A DNA stretch of 11,777 nucleotides from an uncultured Erysipelotrichaceae bacterium (GTDB taxonomy: Bacteria > Bacillota_I > Bacilli_A > RFN20 > CAG-288). Below are positions 7,154 to 11,777 of this stretch, piece after piece (positions within the stretch are counted from its first letter, which is position 1; the number at the start of each line of letters is the position of its first letter). The notes below the pieces were generated by a model. That model saw only the letters and a program-made list of their open reading frames with translations. It had not been told where the DNA came from and did not search any database. Where the stretch lies: contig CACXYG010000053.1 in assembly GCA_902771745.1 (NCBI GenBank), forward strand, positions 1 through 11,777, read 5' to 3'. Position numbers and translations under genes: made by a program.

Positions 7154-8059
7154 TTATTTGTGCTTGTTTTCGTCAATGAATTTCTTCAAATAATCCCAAG
7201 CTTCGTCATTATCTTCATGACGATAAAACTCAACAAGTTTCTTCTTATTCTGTGGGAAAATAAGATACATCATGTCGTCTTCTACTTTTGCTTTCATCAA
7301 TAACTGCAAAGGAAGCATATAAGTGATGGTGAAAGACTGACCATTCTTCTTCATATGATTGATAGAGATAAGACAATCCTCATAGACATAAGTCGTACCG
7401 CTTGCCTGATACTTCTTAGCGGAATTATAAGTGATGATAGGAGATAAGAAGACTAATAGATTAGCCATCAACATGAGAACACCTAAAACGATGAATAAAA
7501 CATTTAAGATGACATGGCATTCGGCTGTAAAAAGATGATGCTCGATAATCATATAAACAAGAGCAGAGACAAAAACAAAATCGAAGACACCAAGAGAAAT
7601 CATCTCTTCCGCTTGGGCTAAATAGAGACCTTTCACATAATTCTTCAAGGAAGCAATCGTTTTCACTTCCTGAACATGAAGAAGAGTTGTTTTCTGAACT
7701 TTATCGCTACCATAAGTCAAATCATCATCAGATAATTCTGTACCACAGCTCTGACAGAACTTAGTATCAGCATCATTGTGATGTTGACAAGAGTGACAGA
7801 CTTTCACAGCGCGTGAATACTGCTCGAGTACTTCTTGGTTATGATCGTTATTCTGTTTCAGTCGCTTTTGATAACGAACCAAGAAAATAATCATGAAAAC
7901 CGCTAAAACAACAGCCGCGACAAGTAAACCAAAGATCAGAAAACTTTGCCATAATGGAGTGGCCTTGGAATCATAGTGATCAAGCATGATCAAAGAACCT
8001 AGCAAGACAGACCAGTCAGCCAACATAAAAATAAAAAATGTACGTCTTTCTTTCGCCAT
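7154..8059 (-). CDS. zinc-ribbon membrane protein of unknown function
   Basis: I do not recognise this 301-residue protein as a named family. It has two membrane segments near the N-terminus (about 8-26 and 38-61). A cytoplasm-sized linker follows with a four-cysteine zinc ribbon, C88-x2-C91-x10-C102-x2-C105 (CHSC...FCQSCG). Two more membrane segments (about 155-173 and 183-208) precede a C-terminal soluble domain of about 90 residues. That domain's pattern (YVYEDCLISINH, then ITYMLPLQLLMKAK) faintly recalls YcxB- or PH-like domains of small membrane proteins, which is only inference. It starts 5 bp after the rdgB stop. Its ribosome binding site GAGG (8072-8075) lies inside the end of rdgB, so it belongs to the rdgB-pth-mfd operon. 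The position gives no firm clue to function. Confidence 0.8.
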   Translation of the reverse strand: MAKERRTFFIFMLADWSVLLGSLIMLDHYDSKATPLWQSFLIFGLLVAAVVLAVFMIIFLVRYQKRLKQNNDHNQEVLEQYSRAVKVCHSCQHHNDADTKFCQSCGTELSDDDLTYGSDKVQKTTLLHVQEVKTIASLKNYVKGLYLAQAEEMISLGVFDFVFVSALVYMIIEHHLFTAECHVILNVLFIVLGVLMLMANLLVFLSPIITYNSAKKYQASGTTYVYEDCLISINHMKKNGQSFTITYMLPLQLLMKAKVEDDMMYLIFPQNKKKLVEFYRHEDNDEAWDYLKKFIDENKHK

Positions 8060-8064
8060 AATGA

Positions 8065-8664
8065 TTAATCCTCTAATGTCGATAAGAATTTAGCAACATC
8101 CTTGATGGCTCTACCACGATGAGAGCAGGCATCTTTTTCTTCTGGAGTTGCTTGAGAGAAGGTCTTCTTCAAATCATAAGAATAGAAGACAGGGTCATAA
8201 CCAAAACCATTGATTGGATTTGGATCAATCGTGGAGGCAATCTCGCCATTGTTGGTGCCTAAGAAGCACTTTTCAATACCTCTTTTCTTATCAAGATAGG
8301 TGATGACAGTGACATAACTAGCCTTCTTGTTTGGTTTGTCTTTTAACATATCGATCAAAACCTGATTCTTCTCATCATAGGAATGACCTTCCATCCAACG
8401 AGCAGAATGGACACCTGGGAAACCATCCAGAGCATCGATCATCAAACCAGAATCATCACTCAAGACAGGATAATCGCATTTCGATGCGATATCTTCCGCT
8501 TTGATTTTGGAATTGCCTTCAAATGTTTCCGCATCTTCTGGATGCGTCACTTCTAAATTTAAATCTTTCAAAGAGAGAATGGTGTAACCCATCGGTTCGA
8601 GCATTTCTTTGACTTCTCTGATTTTGCCTTCGTTGGTACTAGCAAATACGATTGTTTTATTCAT
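8065..8664 (-). CDS. rdgB: XTP/dITP diphosphatase (RdgB/HAM1 family)
   Basis: This enzyme hydrolyses non-canonical purine triphosphates (dITP, ITP, XTP) to monophosphates and keeps them out of DNA and RNA. The 199-residue protein has the family length and all signature segments: FASTNEGKIREVKEML (7-22), LSDDSGLMIDAL (68-79) with the metal-binding aspartates, PGVHSARW (83-90), NGFGYDPVF (152-160), and SHRGRAIK (181-188). The start is supported by an AAAAGGGG ribosome binding site (minus strand of 8673-8680) with about 8 bases of spacing. It is first in a minus-strand operon with the zinc-ribbon gene, pth and mfd, and is divergent from an ADP-ribose-pyrophosphatase-like NUDIX gene. Both neighbours therefore act on nucleotides. 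Confidence 0.97.
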   Translation of the reverse strand: MNKTIVFASTNEGKIREVKEMLEPMGYTILSLKDLNLEVTHPEDAETFEGNSKIKAEDIASKCDYPVLSDDSGLMIDALDGFPGVHSARWMEGHSYDEKNQVLIDMLKDKPNKKASYVTVITYLDKKRGIEKCFLGTNNGEIASTIDPNPINGFGYDPVFYSYDLKKTFSQATPEEKDACSHRGRAIKDVAKFLSTLED

Positions 8665-8665
8665 T

Positions 8666-8720
8666 TTGGAAGCCCCTTTTAAAACATAACGTATATAATG
8701 ATAGCAAGAAAAGAGGTCAA
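8666..8720. promoter_or_regulatory. divergent promoter region between rdgB and the NUDIX gene
   Basis: Plus strand: a perfect TATAAT (8694-8699) precedes the ATG at 8727, with a ribosome binding site AGAGGT (8712-8717) between them and no strong -35. Minus strand: TTGACC (minus of 8715-8720), then 17 bp and a TATATA-like -10 (minus of 8692-8697), then AAAAGGGG as the rdgB ribosome binding site. The minus-strand -35 overlaps the plus-strand ribosome binding site and the two -10 boxes overlap, so the two promoters probably compete. Confidence 0.6.
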
Positions 8721-8726
8721 TGGGTT

Positions 8727-9305
8727 ATGAAAGATGAAGAATTAAAGCGTATGCAAGAAGTTGAAATGAAAGATACTCTCATCTTTCAGGGAAAAGTCGT
8801 TGGCCTACATGAGTATGATGTAAGACTACCAAATGGCAATACCGCCAAAAGAGAAGTGGTTCGTCATTGTCAAGGCGCTACCATTCTAGCGTTAAACGAC
8901 AAAGGAGAATGCCTTTTAGAACACCAGTTCCGCTTTGCCTATAACGAAGTATTGTTAGAACTTCCTGCTGGCAAATGCGAAGAAGGAGAAGACCCTCTTG
9001 TCGCTGCCCAAAGAGAACTAGAAGAAGAAACAGGATATAAAGCTGGTAAGATTGTCAAACTAGGAGAATTCTATCCAAGTTGTGGATACACGGATGAAAA
9101 CATTCATCTCTTCTTAGCTACCGATTTAACCTTAGGTGAAATGCATTTAGATGCCGATGAGAATCTTAATGTTGAATGGGTCAAATTAGATGATGTTTTA
9201 ACTATGATCAGAGAAGACAAAATCAAAGACGGCAAAACCATTGCTGCCATCTTTGATTACCTGCTGAGGCATTCTGATTTCAATATTAAAGAAAAAACGC
9301 TATGA
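8727..9305 (+). CDS. NUDIX hydrolase, ADP-ribose pyrophosphatase-like (NudF type)
   Basis: The 192-residue protein is most like ADP-ribose pyrophosphatases, which split ADP-ribose to AMP and ribose-5-phosphate. It has the Nudix box at 82-104 (GKCEEGE...RELEEETGY) and the downstream FYPSCGYTDENIHLFLA (115-131), whose proline about 14 residues after the box is typical of this subfamily. The N-terminal beta-strand region (IFQGKVVGLHEYDVRLPNG) also fits. I chose the ATG at 8727 because AGAGGT lies 9 bases before it. An upstream in-frame ATG at 8652 would run into rdgB on the other strand and has no such site. The last residues after H182 (SDFNIKEKTL) appear to be foreign: codons 172-182 are duplicated 1 kb downstream, where they continue into a different C-terminus. 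TGA is the stop. Confidence 0.9.
   Translation: MKDEELKRMQEVEMKDTLIFQGKVVGLHEYDVRLPNGNTAKREVVRHCQGATILALNDKGECLLEHQFRFAYNEVLLELPAGKCEEGEDPLVAAQRELEEETGYKAGKIVKLGEFYPSCGYTDENIHLFLATDLTLGEMHLDADENLNVEWVKLDDVLTMIREDKIKDGKTIAAIFDYLLRHSDFNIKEKTL
9240..9272 (+). repeat. 33-bp direct repeat, copy 1 (possible attachment site)
   Basis: This is exactly codons 172-182 of the NUDIX gene (IAAIFDYLLRH). It matches 10271-10303 at 32 of 33 positions. The one difference is the third base of an Ala codon (GCT here, GCG in copy 2). The last 27 bases are identical. Confidence 0.9.
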
Positions 9306-9358
9306 AGCTCATTGAAAATAATATTACTTATATGATTTCCTAAGATTTTTTAATACTT

Positions 9359-9475
9359 TTAAGATTGGCAACTCTCCATTTTGTACTGAACCCCTCTTGT
9401 TGGACCAAGGAGTAGGTCAATGATGAATCCAGTTTGATTGCCAAACTTTGAAATATAATCTTCAGAATAATACAT
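9359..9475 (-). pseudogene. truncated AbiEii-like toxin remnant
   Basis: The reading frame starts at an ATG (9473-9475) inside the last codons of the abiEi gene, overlapping it by 14 bp, which is the classic abiEi-abiEii arrangement. It encodes 38 residues. The first 22 or so (MYYSEDYISKFGNQTGFIID) look like the N-terminus of AbiEii nucleotidyltransferase toxins, which I recall beginning with a similar E-x-x-x-x-x-E-TGF segment. The sequence then changes to GPTRGVQYKME and stops. A full toxin is about 250-300 residues and needs a GS-type nucleotidyltransferase motif; none of that remains. I infer a deletion junction near 9410-9415. The resemblance rests on about 20 residues. Confidence 0.5.
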
Positions 9476-10196
9476 CAGGTATATTTCCTTTCTCTTTGAT
9501 CATCAGTTTCCACTTTGAATTTAATTTTCCTTCTCCGGTATTACATTCTATATATACGACAGAACTTCCTGAATGTTTCAGACAATCTTGATAGAATTCT
9601 TCTGATATGTCATCACCAAAATGCTTCTCAAACAAATATCCAACCTTTTGATATAACAGTTTTTTATCATATGCCTTAAGCAATTGTTCGACATCTCGAA
9701 TATTTAGTTTTGGGCAATTATCAAGAGCATATTCTACTTCTTCTAATCCACCCGTTAAAGATAAGCAATCTATGGAATCTATGATAGCACGCTCCAAAGA
9801 TACCACCCGCACTCCTTCTTCTCTCATTCTATCTTTTATGAATAAATCGCAATTAGATTTCTTGGCCTGATATATCACATCGCCAAATTTCAAGTCTCGA
9901 GCATGAGATTTGGTCAAATAAGTAAAAAAAGAAATAAACGACTGATTTGCTAAACCATAATATTCAAGAGCGTCGTGATAGGAGAAGTAAGCATCATCAA
10001 ATAAACGACTTGCTATTTGGAATTTCGTGGCAAAGATTATACCAGTGGATGGATTCACCAACGCATACAAACCTCTTTTTACCTGCTTTACATCCCCTCT
10101 TTTCATTGCGCGATAAACAAACACAGAAAAATCAGAGGCTGTCTTGTAGGTATCTTTTAAATCGATAAACGAAAATAGTTTTGGCAATCGTTTCAT
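9462..10196 (-). CDS. AbiEi-type antitoxin / transcriptional regulator
   Basis: The 244-residue protein fits the AbiEi antitoxin family of type IV AbiE toxin-antitoxin systems. It has an N-terminal winged-helix domain (about 1-48, with VYRAMKRGDVKQVKRGLYAL), then a C-terminal region with FSYHDALEYYGLANQ (71-85), VSLERAIIDSID (132-143) and a KLNSKWKL end. In known systems AbiEi represses its own promoter and counters the nucleotidyltransferase AbiEii. I start at the ATG at 10194-10196. The frame is open further upstream to a TTG at 10238, but that stretch runs through the TATAAT box and the inverted repeat. No ribosome binding site is visible, and the -10 box ends only 10 bases before the ATG. 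The toxin partner is reduced to a fragment, so the gene appears orphaned. Base use looks more AT-rich than in its neighbours, by eye. Confidence 0.75.
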   Translation of the reverse strand: MKRLPKLFSFIDLKDTYKTASDFSVFVYRAMKRGDVKQVKRGLYALVNPSTGIIFATKFQIASRLFDDAYFSYHDALEYYGLANQSFISFFTYLTKSHARDLKFGDVIYQAKKSNCDLFIKDRMREEGVRVVSLERAIIDSIDCLSLTGGLEEVEYALDNCPKLNIRDVEQLLKAYDKKLLYQKVGYLFEKHFGDDISEEFYQDCLKHSGSSVVYIECNTGEGKLNSKWKLMIKEKGNIPDVLF

Positions 10197-10206
10197 AAAT
10201 ATATAT

Positions 10207-10248
10207 ATTATAATAACCATAATATTACATTTTCGCAATACTATGGTT
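10207..10248 (-). promoter_or_regulatory. abiEi promoter with 12-bp inverted-repeat operator candidate
   Basis: On the minus strand AACCATAGTATT (10237-10248) and AATATTATGGTT (10215-10226) are inverted repeats with one mismatch and a 10-bp spacer. That puts the half-sites about two helical turns apart. A perfect TATAAT (10207-10212) follows immediately. A repressor on the repeat would cover the -35 region, which fits the known negative autoregulation of abiE promoters by AbiEi binding to inverted repeats. Confidence 0.6.
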
Positions 10249-10270
10249 TAATTTTTATAACGAGAATTAA

Positions 10271-10303
10271 ATTGCGGCCATCTTTGATTACCTGCTGAGG
10301 CAT
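10271..10303 (+). repeat. 33-bp direct repeat, copy 2 (possible attachment site)
   Basis: Second copy of the 9240-9272 repeat, in the same orientation, with one mismatch at its sixth base. It is not inside an intact gene but is still in frame with a short coding tail. Confidence 0.9.
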
Positions 10304-10321
10304 AACAAAATTCACTTATGA
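10271..10321 (+). pseudogene. displaced original 3' end of the NUDIX gene
   Basis: Read in the same frame as the NUDIX gene, this stretch gives IAAIFDYLLRHNKIHL and then TGA at 10319-10321. The first 11 residues are identical to residues 172-182 of the NUDIX protein; the last five differ from its present tail. It has no start codon of its own. It lies directly before the prfB-yitT terminator, where the end of a convergent gene would be expected, so it is probably the ancestral C-terminus cut off by the insertion. Confidence 0.7.
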
Positions 10322-10350
10322 CAAAAAGGTTCCCTCGCTAGAAGGAACCT
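10322..10350 (-). terminator. intrinsic terminator of the prfB-yitT transcript
   Basis: AGGTTCC (10327-10333) pairs with GGAACCT (10344-10350) around a 10-base loop. Read on the minus strand it is followed by TTTTTGT, a good U-tract, and begins 9 bases after the yitT stop. On the plus strand the tail is poor, so it mainly serves yitT. Confidence 0.8.
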
Positions 10351-10359
10351 CTCATTTGA

Positions 10360-11484
10360 TTACTTTTCGTCGTAATAGAAGGTCCGTTTTCTCTTTCTGG
10401 ATGCACGTGCAGCAAGCTTTCTTGCATCATCAGGAGAAATAGCCAAATCCTTCATTTCCACCTTAGGTTTATCTCTAGAGAAACCATAACCTAAGATTTC
10501 ACTCGTCGACATAACCATGACAAAGGCGTTAGGGTCAATCTGATAAATAGATTGCTTGATCAAAGCATAGTCTTGTTTATCAAAGCAGGCTTCCACAACA
10601 ATCAAGTCTTTATGAGTGTAACCACCCTTACCTTCCAGTAAGGTGGTACCACGACCAAGATCCTTATTGATGAAATCGTTGATTTCATTCCATTTGGCAG
10701 AGATGATCTGAGCCAAATAGTATTTGTTGTTGCCAAGATACACATGGTCGATCATATAAGAACAGATAAAGGCAGTCAGAATACCGCACAAGGATGGAAG
10801 GAAGTTATAACCGTTGACGAAGAAACCGCCAACGATAATTGCCATATCGCAGATGAAGGAAGAAGTACCAATACGGATACCAGTGTACTTATTGGCTAAG
10901 ATATTGATGACATCTGTACCACCAGAACTACCACCGCCGATAAAGGTAAAACCAATACCAACACCCATCAAGGCACCGCCAAAGACAATCGCAATGATAT
11001 AAGCAATGGCCATCAAGCCATCACTATTAGCCGATATAGCTGCACCATTGGCAAAATTGATTGCTCGAGCAAAGGAAGCAAGGTCTAAAACATGAACACC
11101 ATCAATGACGACAATGTTGATCAACCAGGCAAAGAAGAAGTCGAATAATGGATAAGCGACAGCAAAGACTAATTGCTTCAAAGAATATTTCAGACCGATC
11201 ATGAATAAGCCAAGAGTAAAGAAGACCCAAGTGATGATCAAAACATACGTCTGAACACTCAAGATATCAAATCCTGGTAAGGCGTGGAAGATAATGGATA
11301 AAGAGGTGACGCCACCAGAGATGATATTCATAGGAATCAAGAAGAATGAATCAGAGATAGAGAAGATAAAGGAACCTAAGATAATGATAAAGACGTTCTT
11401 AACAATCTTTCTTGGTGGTTCGGAAGTGAACTCATTGATGATGACGTTCTTTTCCTTGATTAACCAGGTTTTAATCTTACTCAT
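10360..11484 (-). CDS. YitT-family membrane protein (DUF161/DUF2179)
   Basis: This is a multi-pass membrane protein of the YitT family, whose function is not established. From the chosen start it has 374 residues, longer than the usual 280-300 because of about 28 extra N-terminal residues and a basic C-terminal tail (ARKLAARASRKRKR). About five membrane segments lie near 30-52, 76-97, 103-126, 157-183 and 208-245, with the family's SGGVTSL (57-62) and GGGSSGGTDVI (183-193) motifs. A cytoplasmic DUF2179 domain follows (about 262-335, GRGTTLLEGKGGYTHKDL). I start at the ATG at 11482-11484 because GAAAGGTGG lies just before it; longer readings to 11580 only run through prfB. Its ATG overlaps the end of prfB by 8 bp, so the two are co-transcribed and probably translationally coupled. 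Confidence 0.9.
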   Translation of the reverse strand: MSKIKTWLIKEKNVIINEFTSEPPRKIVKNVFIIILGSFIFSISDSFFLIPMNIISGGVTSLSIIFHALPGFDILSVQTYVLIITWVFFTLGLFMIGLKYSLKQLVFAVAYPLFDFFFAWLINIVVIDGVHVLDLASFARAINFANGAAISANSDGLMAIAYIIAIVFGGALMGVGIGFTFIGGGSSGGTDVINILANKYTGIRIGTSSFICDMAIIVGGFFVNGYNFLPSLCGILTAFICSYMIDHVYLGNNKYYLAQIISAKWNEINDFINKDLGRGTTLLEGKGGYTHKDLIVVEACFDKQDYALIKQSIYQIDPNAFVMVMSTSEILGYGFSRDKPKVEMKDLAISPDDARKLAARASRKRKRTFYYDEK

Positions 11485-11777
11485 GGTGACCACCTTTCGT
11501 AGGATGTAATCTTCTGAAATCCCACTTGAGATAGTTATCAATAAAGCCCTGAATCGAGCCATCCATAACCGCCTGAACATTCACTTCAGAATACTCGCTA
11601 CGATGATCCTTGACCAAAGTGTATGGACAGAAGACATAGGAACGAATCTGCGAAGAGAAGGAGATATCCAGTTTAGCACCACCGATCTTACTCATCTCTT
11701 CCTGACGCTTCTTTTCTTCCAACTGGAAGAGTTTGGATTTGAGCATCTCCATGCAGAATTCCTTATTGGCAAGCTGG
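11477..11777 (-). CDS. prfB: peptide chain release factor 2, C-terminal part (5' end outside window)
   Basis: The frame enters from the right edge and ends with TAA at 11477-11479. It gives about 100 residues beginning QLANKEFCMEMLKSKLFQLEE. The hallmark RF2 C-terminal segment follows: SFSSQIRSYVFCPYTLVKDHR, then NVQAVMDGSIQGFIDNYL. RF2 recognises UGA and UAA stop codons and triggers peptide release. The GGQ and SPF motifs lie upstream, outside the window, so neither they nor the usual programmed +1 frameshift can be checked. Its presence is consistent with TGA being a true stop in this genome, as seen at the end of the NUDIX gene (9303-9305). The last codons overlap the start of the yitT-family gene. 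Confidence 0.95.
   Translation of the reverse strand, partial: QLANKEFCMEMLKSKLFQLEEKKRQEEMSKIGGAKLDISFSSQIRSYVFCPYTLVKDHRSEYSEVNVQAVMDGSIQGFIDNYLKWDFRRLHPTKGGHHE

Larger units (their letters stand above)
9273..10303. mobile_element. putative small integrated island carrying an abiE remnant
   Basis: This 1,031-bp unit runs from just after repeat copy 1 to the end of copy 2. It holds an AbiEi-type antitoxin gene, a truncated partner and a replacement C-terminus for the NUDIX gene. The layout is what integration at the 3' end of a gene leaves behind: direct repeats at both edges and a displaced old 3' end on the far side. No integrase or transposase lies inside, so the mechanism is unknown and the element, if once mobile, is now only a remnant. 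Confidence 0.6.

Noticed and set aside
8652..8726. Upstream in-frame start (ATG at 8652) for the plus-strand NUDIX gene
   Set aside because: It would overlap the rdgB start, lies upstream of the TATAAT box at 8694-8699, and has no ribosome binding site. The ATG at 8727 has AGAGGT at proper spacing and the family's usual N-terminus.
9302..9343. 13-codon plus-strand ORF (MKLIENNITYMIS) overlapping the NUDIX stop by ATGA
   Set aside because: The overlap looks like translational coupling, but the frame is too short, matches nothing I know, and lies in the probable inserted DNA.
9306..9358. Possible further toxin remnants or a terminator after the NUDIX stop
   Set aside because: This AT-rich stretch has T-runs but no convincing hairpin, and no frame continues the AbiEii similarity.
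10197..10238. TTG start at 10238 (or ATG at 10220) for the AbiEi-type gene
   Set aside because: These starts lie at or upstream of the TATAAT box and inside the inverted repeat, and they add only low-complexity Ile/Tyr residues.
10814..11002. Plus-strand open frames opposite the yitT-family gene (10814-11002, 11294-11509)
   Set aside because: They are antisense to a conserved membrane protein, with low-complexity Pro/Ile/Lys content and no start signals.
11485..11580. Longer N-terminus for the YitT-family gene, up to 11580
   Set aside because: The extra residues are read in a second frame across prfB and do not look like family sequence. The ATG at 11484 has a good GAAAGGTGG just upstream.
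1..11777. CRISPR arrays, tRNA or rRNA genes
   Set aside because: No regularly spaced short repeats and no cloverleaf or rRNA-like segments were seen. The only long repeat is the pair at 9240 and 10271.

Overview
The window looks like chromosomal DNA from a low-GC Bacillota, probably a non-spore-forming Bacilli or Erysipelotrichia-like lineage. The evidence is an AT-rich, AGA-biased coding style and the Bacillota-type genes rqcP, divIC, tilS, mfd, pth and a YitT-family gene. A release factor 2 gene is present and TGA is used as a stop, so this is the standard bacterial code and not the Mycoplasma code. The species cannot be fixed from the sequence.

Layout. Positions 1-130 hold the tail of an IS30-like transposase and probably the end of that insertion sequence. 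It is followed on the + strand by rqcP, divIC and tilS (200-2017), which are tightly packed and partly overlapping. A convergent MutT-type NUDIX gene (2014-2424, minus) shares its stop region with tilS. Divergent from it is an unrecognised lipoprotein gene (2464-3069), which ends at a bidirectional hairpin terminator. On the other side of that terminator lies a minus-strand operon reading rdgB, a zinc-ribbon membrane protein, pth and mfd (8664 down to 3108). Divergent from rdgB is an ADP-ribose-pyrophosphatase-like NUDIX gene (8727-9305). Finally, prfB (5' end outside the window) and a yitT-family gene run on the minus strand and end at a hairpin at 10322-10350.

Most unusual region. Positions 9240-10321 look like a small inserted island. 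A 33-bp direct repeat (one mismatch) is at 9240-9272, inside the 3' end of the NUDIX gene, and again at 10271-10303. The second copy reads in frame as an alternative, displaced C-terminus of the same gene. Between the copies sits an AbiEi-type antitoxin gene with a 12-bp inverted-repeat operator candidate over its promoter. Overlapping its 3' end is a fragment that resembles only the first residues of an AbiEii toxin. The simplest reading is that an AbiE module integrated into the 3' end of a NUDIX gene, gave it a replacement C-terminus, and then lost its toxin.

How the genes fit together. Most are housekeeping or quality-control functions: ribosome rescue (rqcP, pth), tRNA decoding (tilS), translation termination (prfB), nucleotide-pool cleaning (rdgB and two NUDIX genes), transcription-coupled repair (mfd) and cell division (divIC). 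Together they look like a rearranged version of the Bacillus pth-mfd-yabO-divIC-tilS neighbourhood, without the sporulation genes found there. Several promoters place the -10 box so close to the ATG that the transcripts would be leaderless or nearly so.
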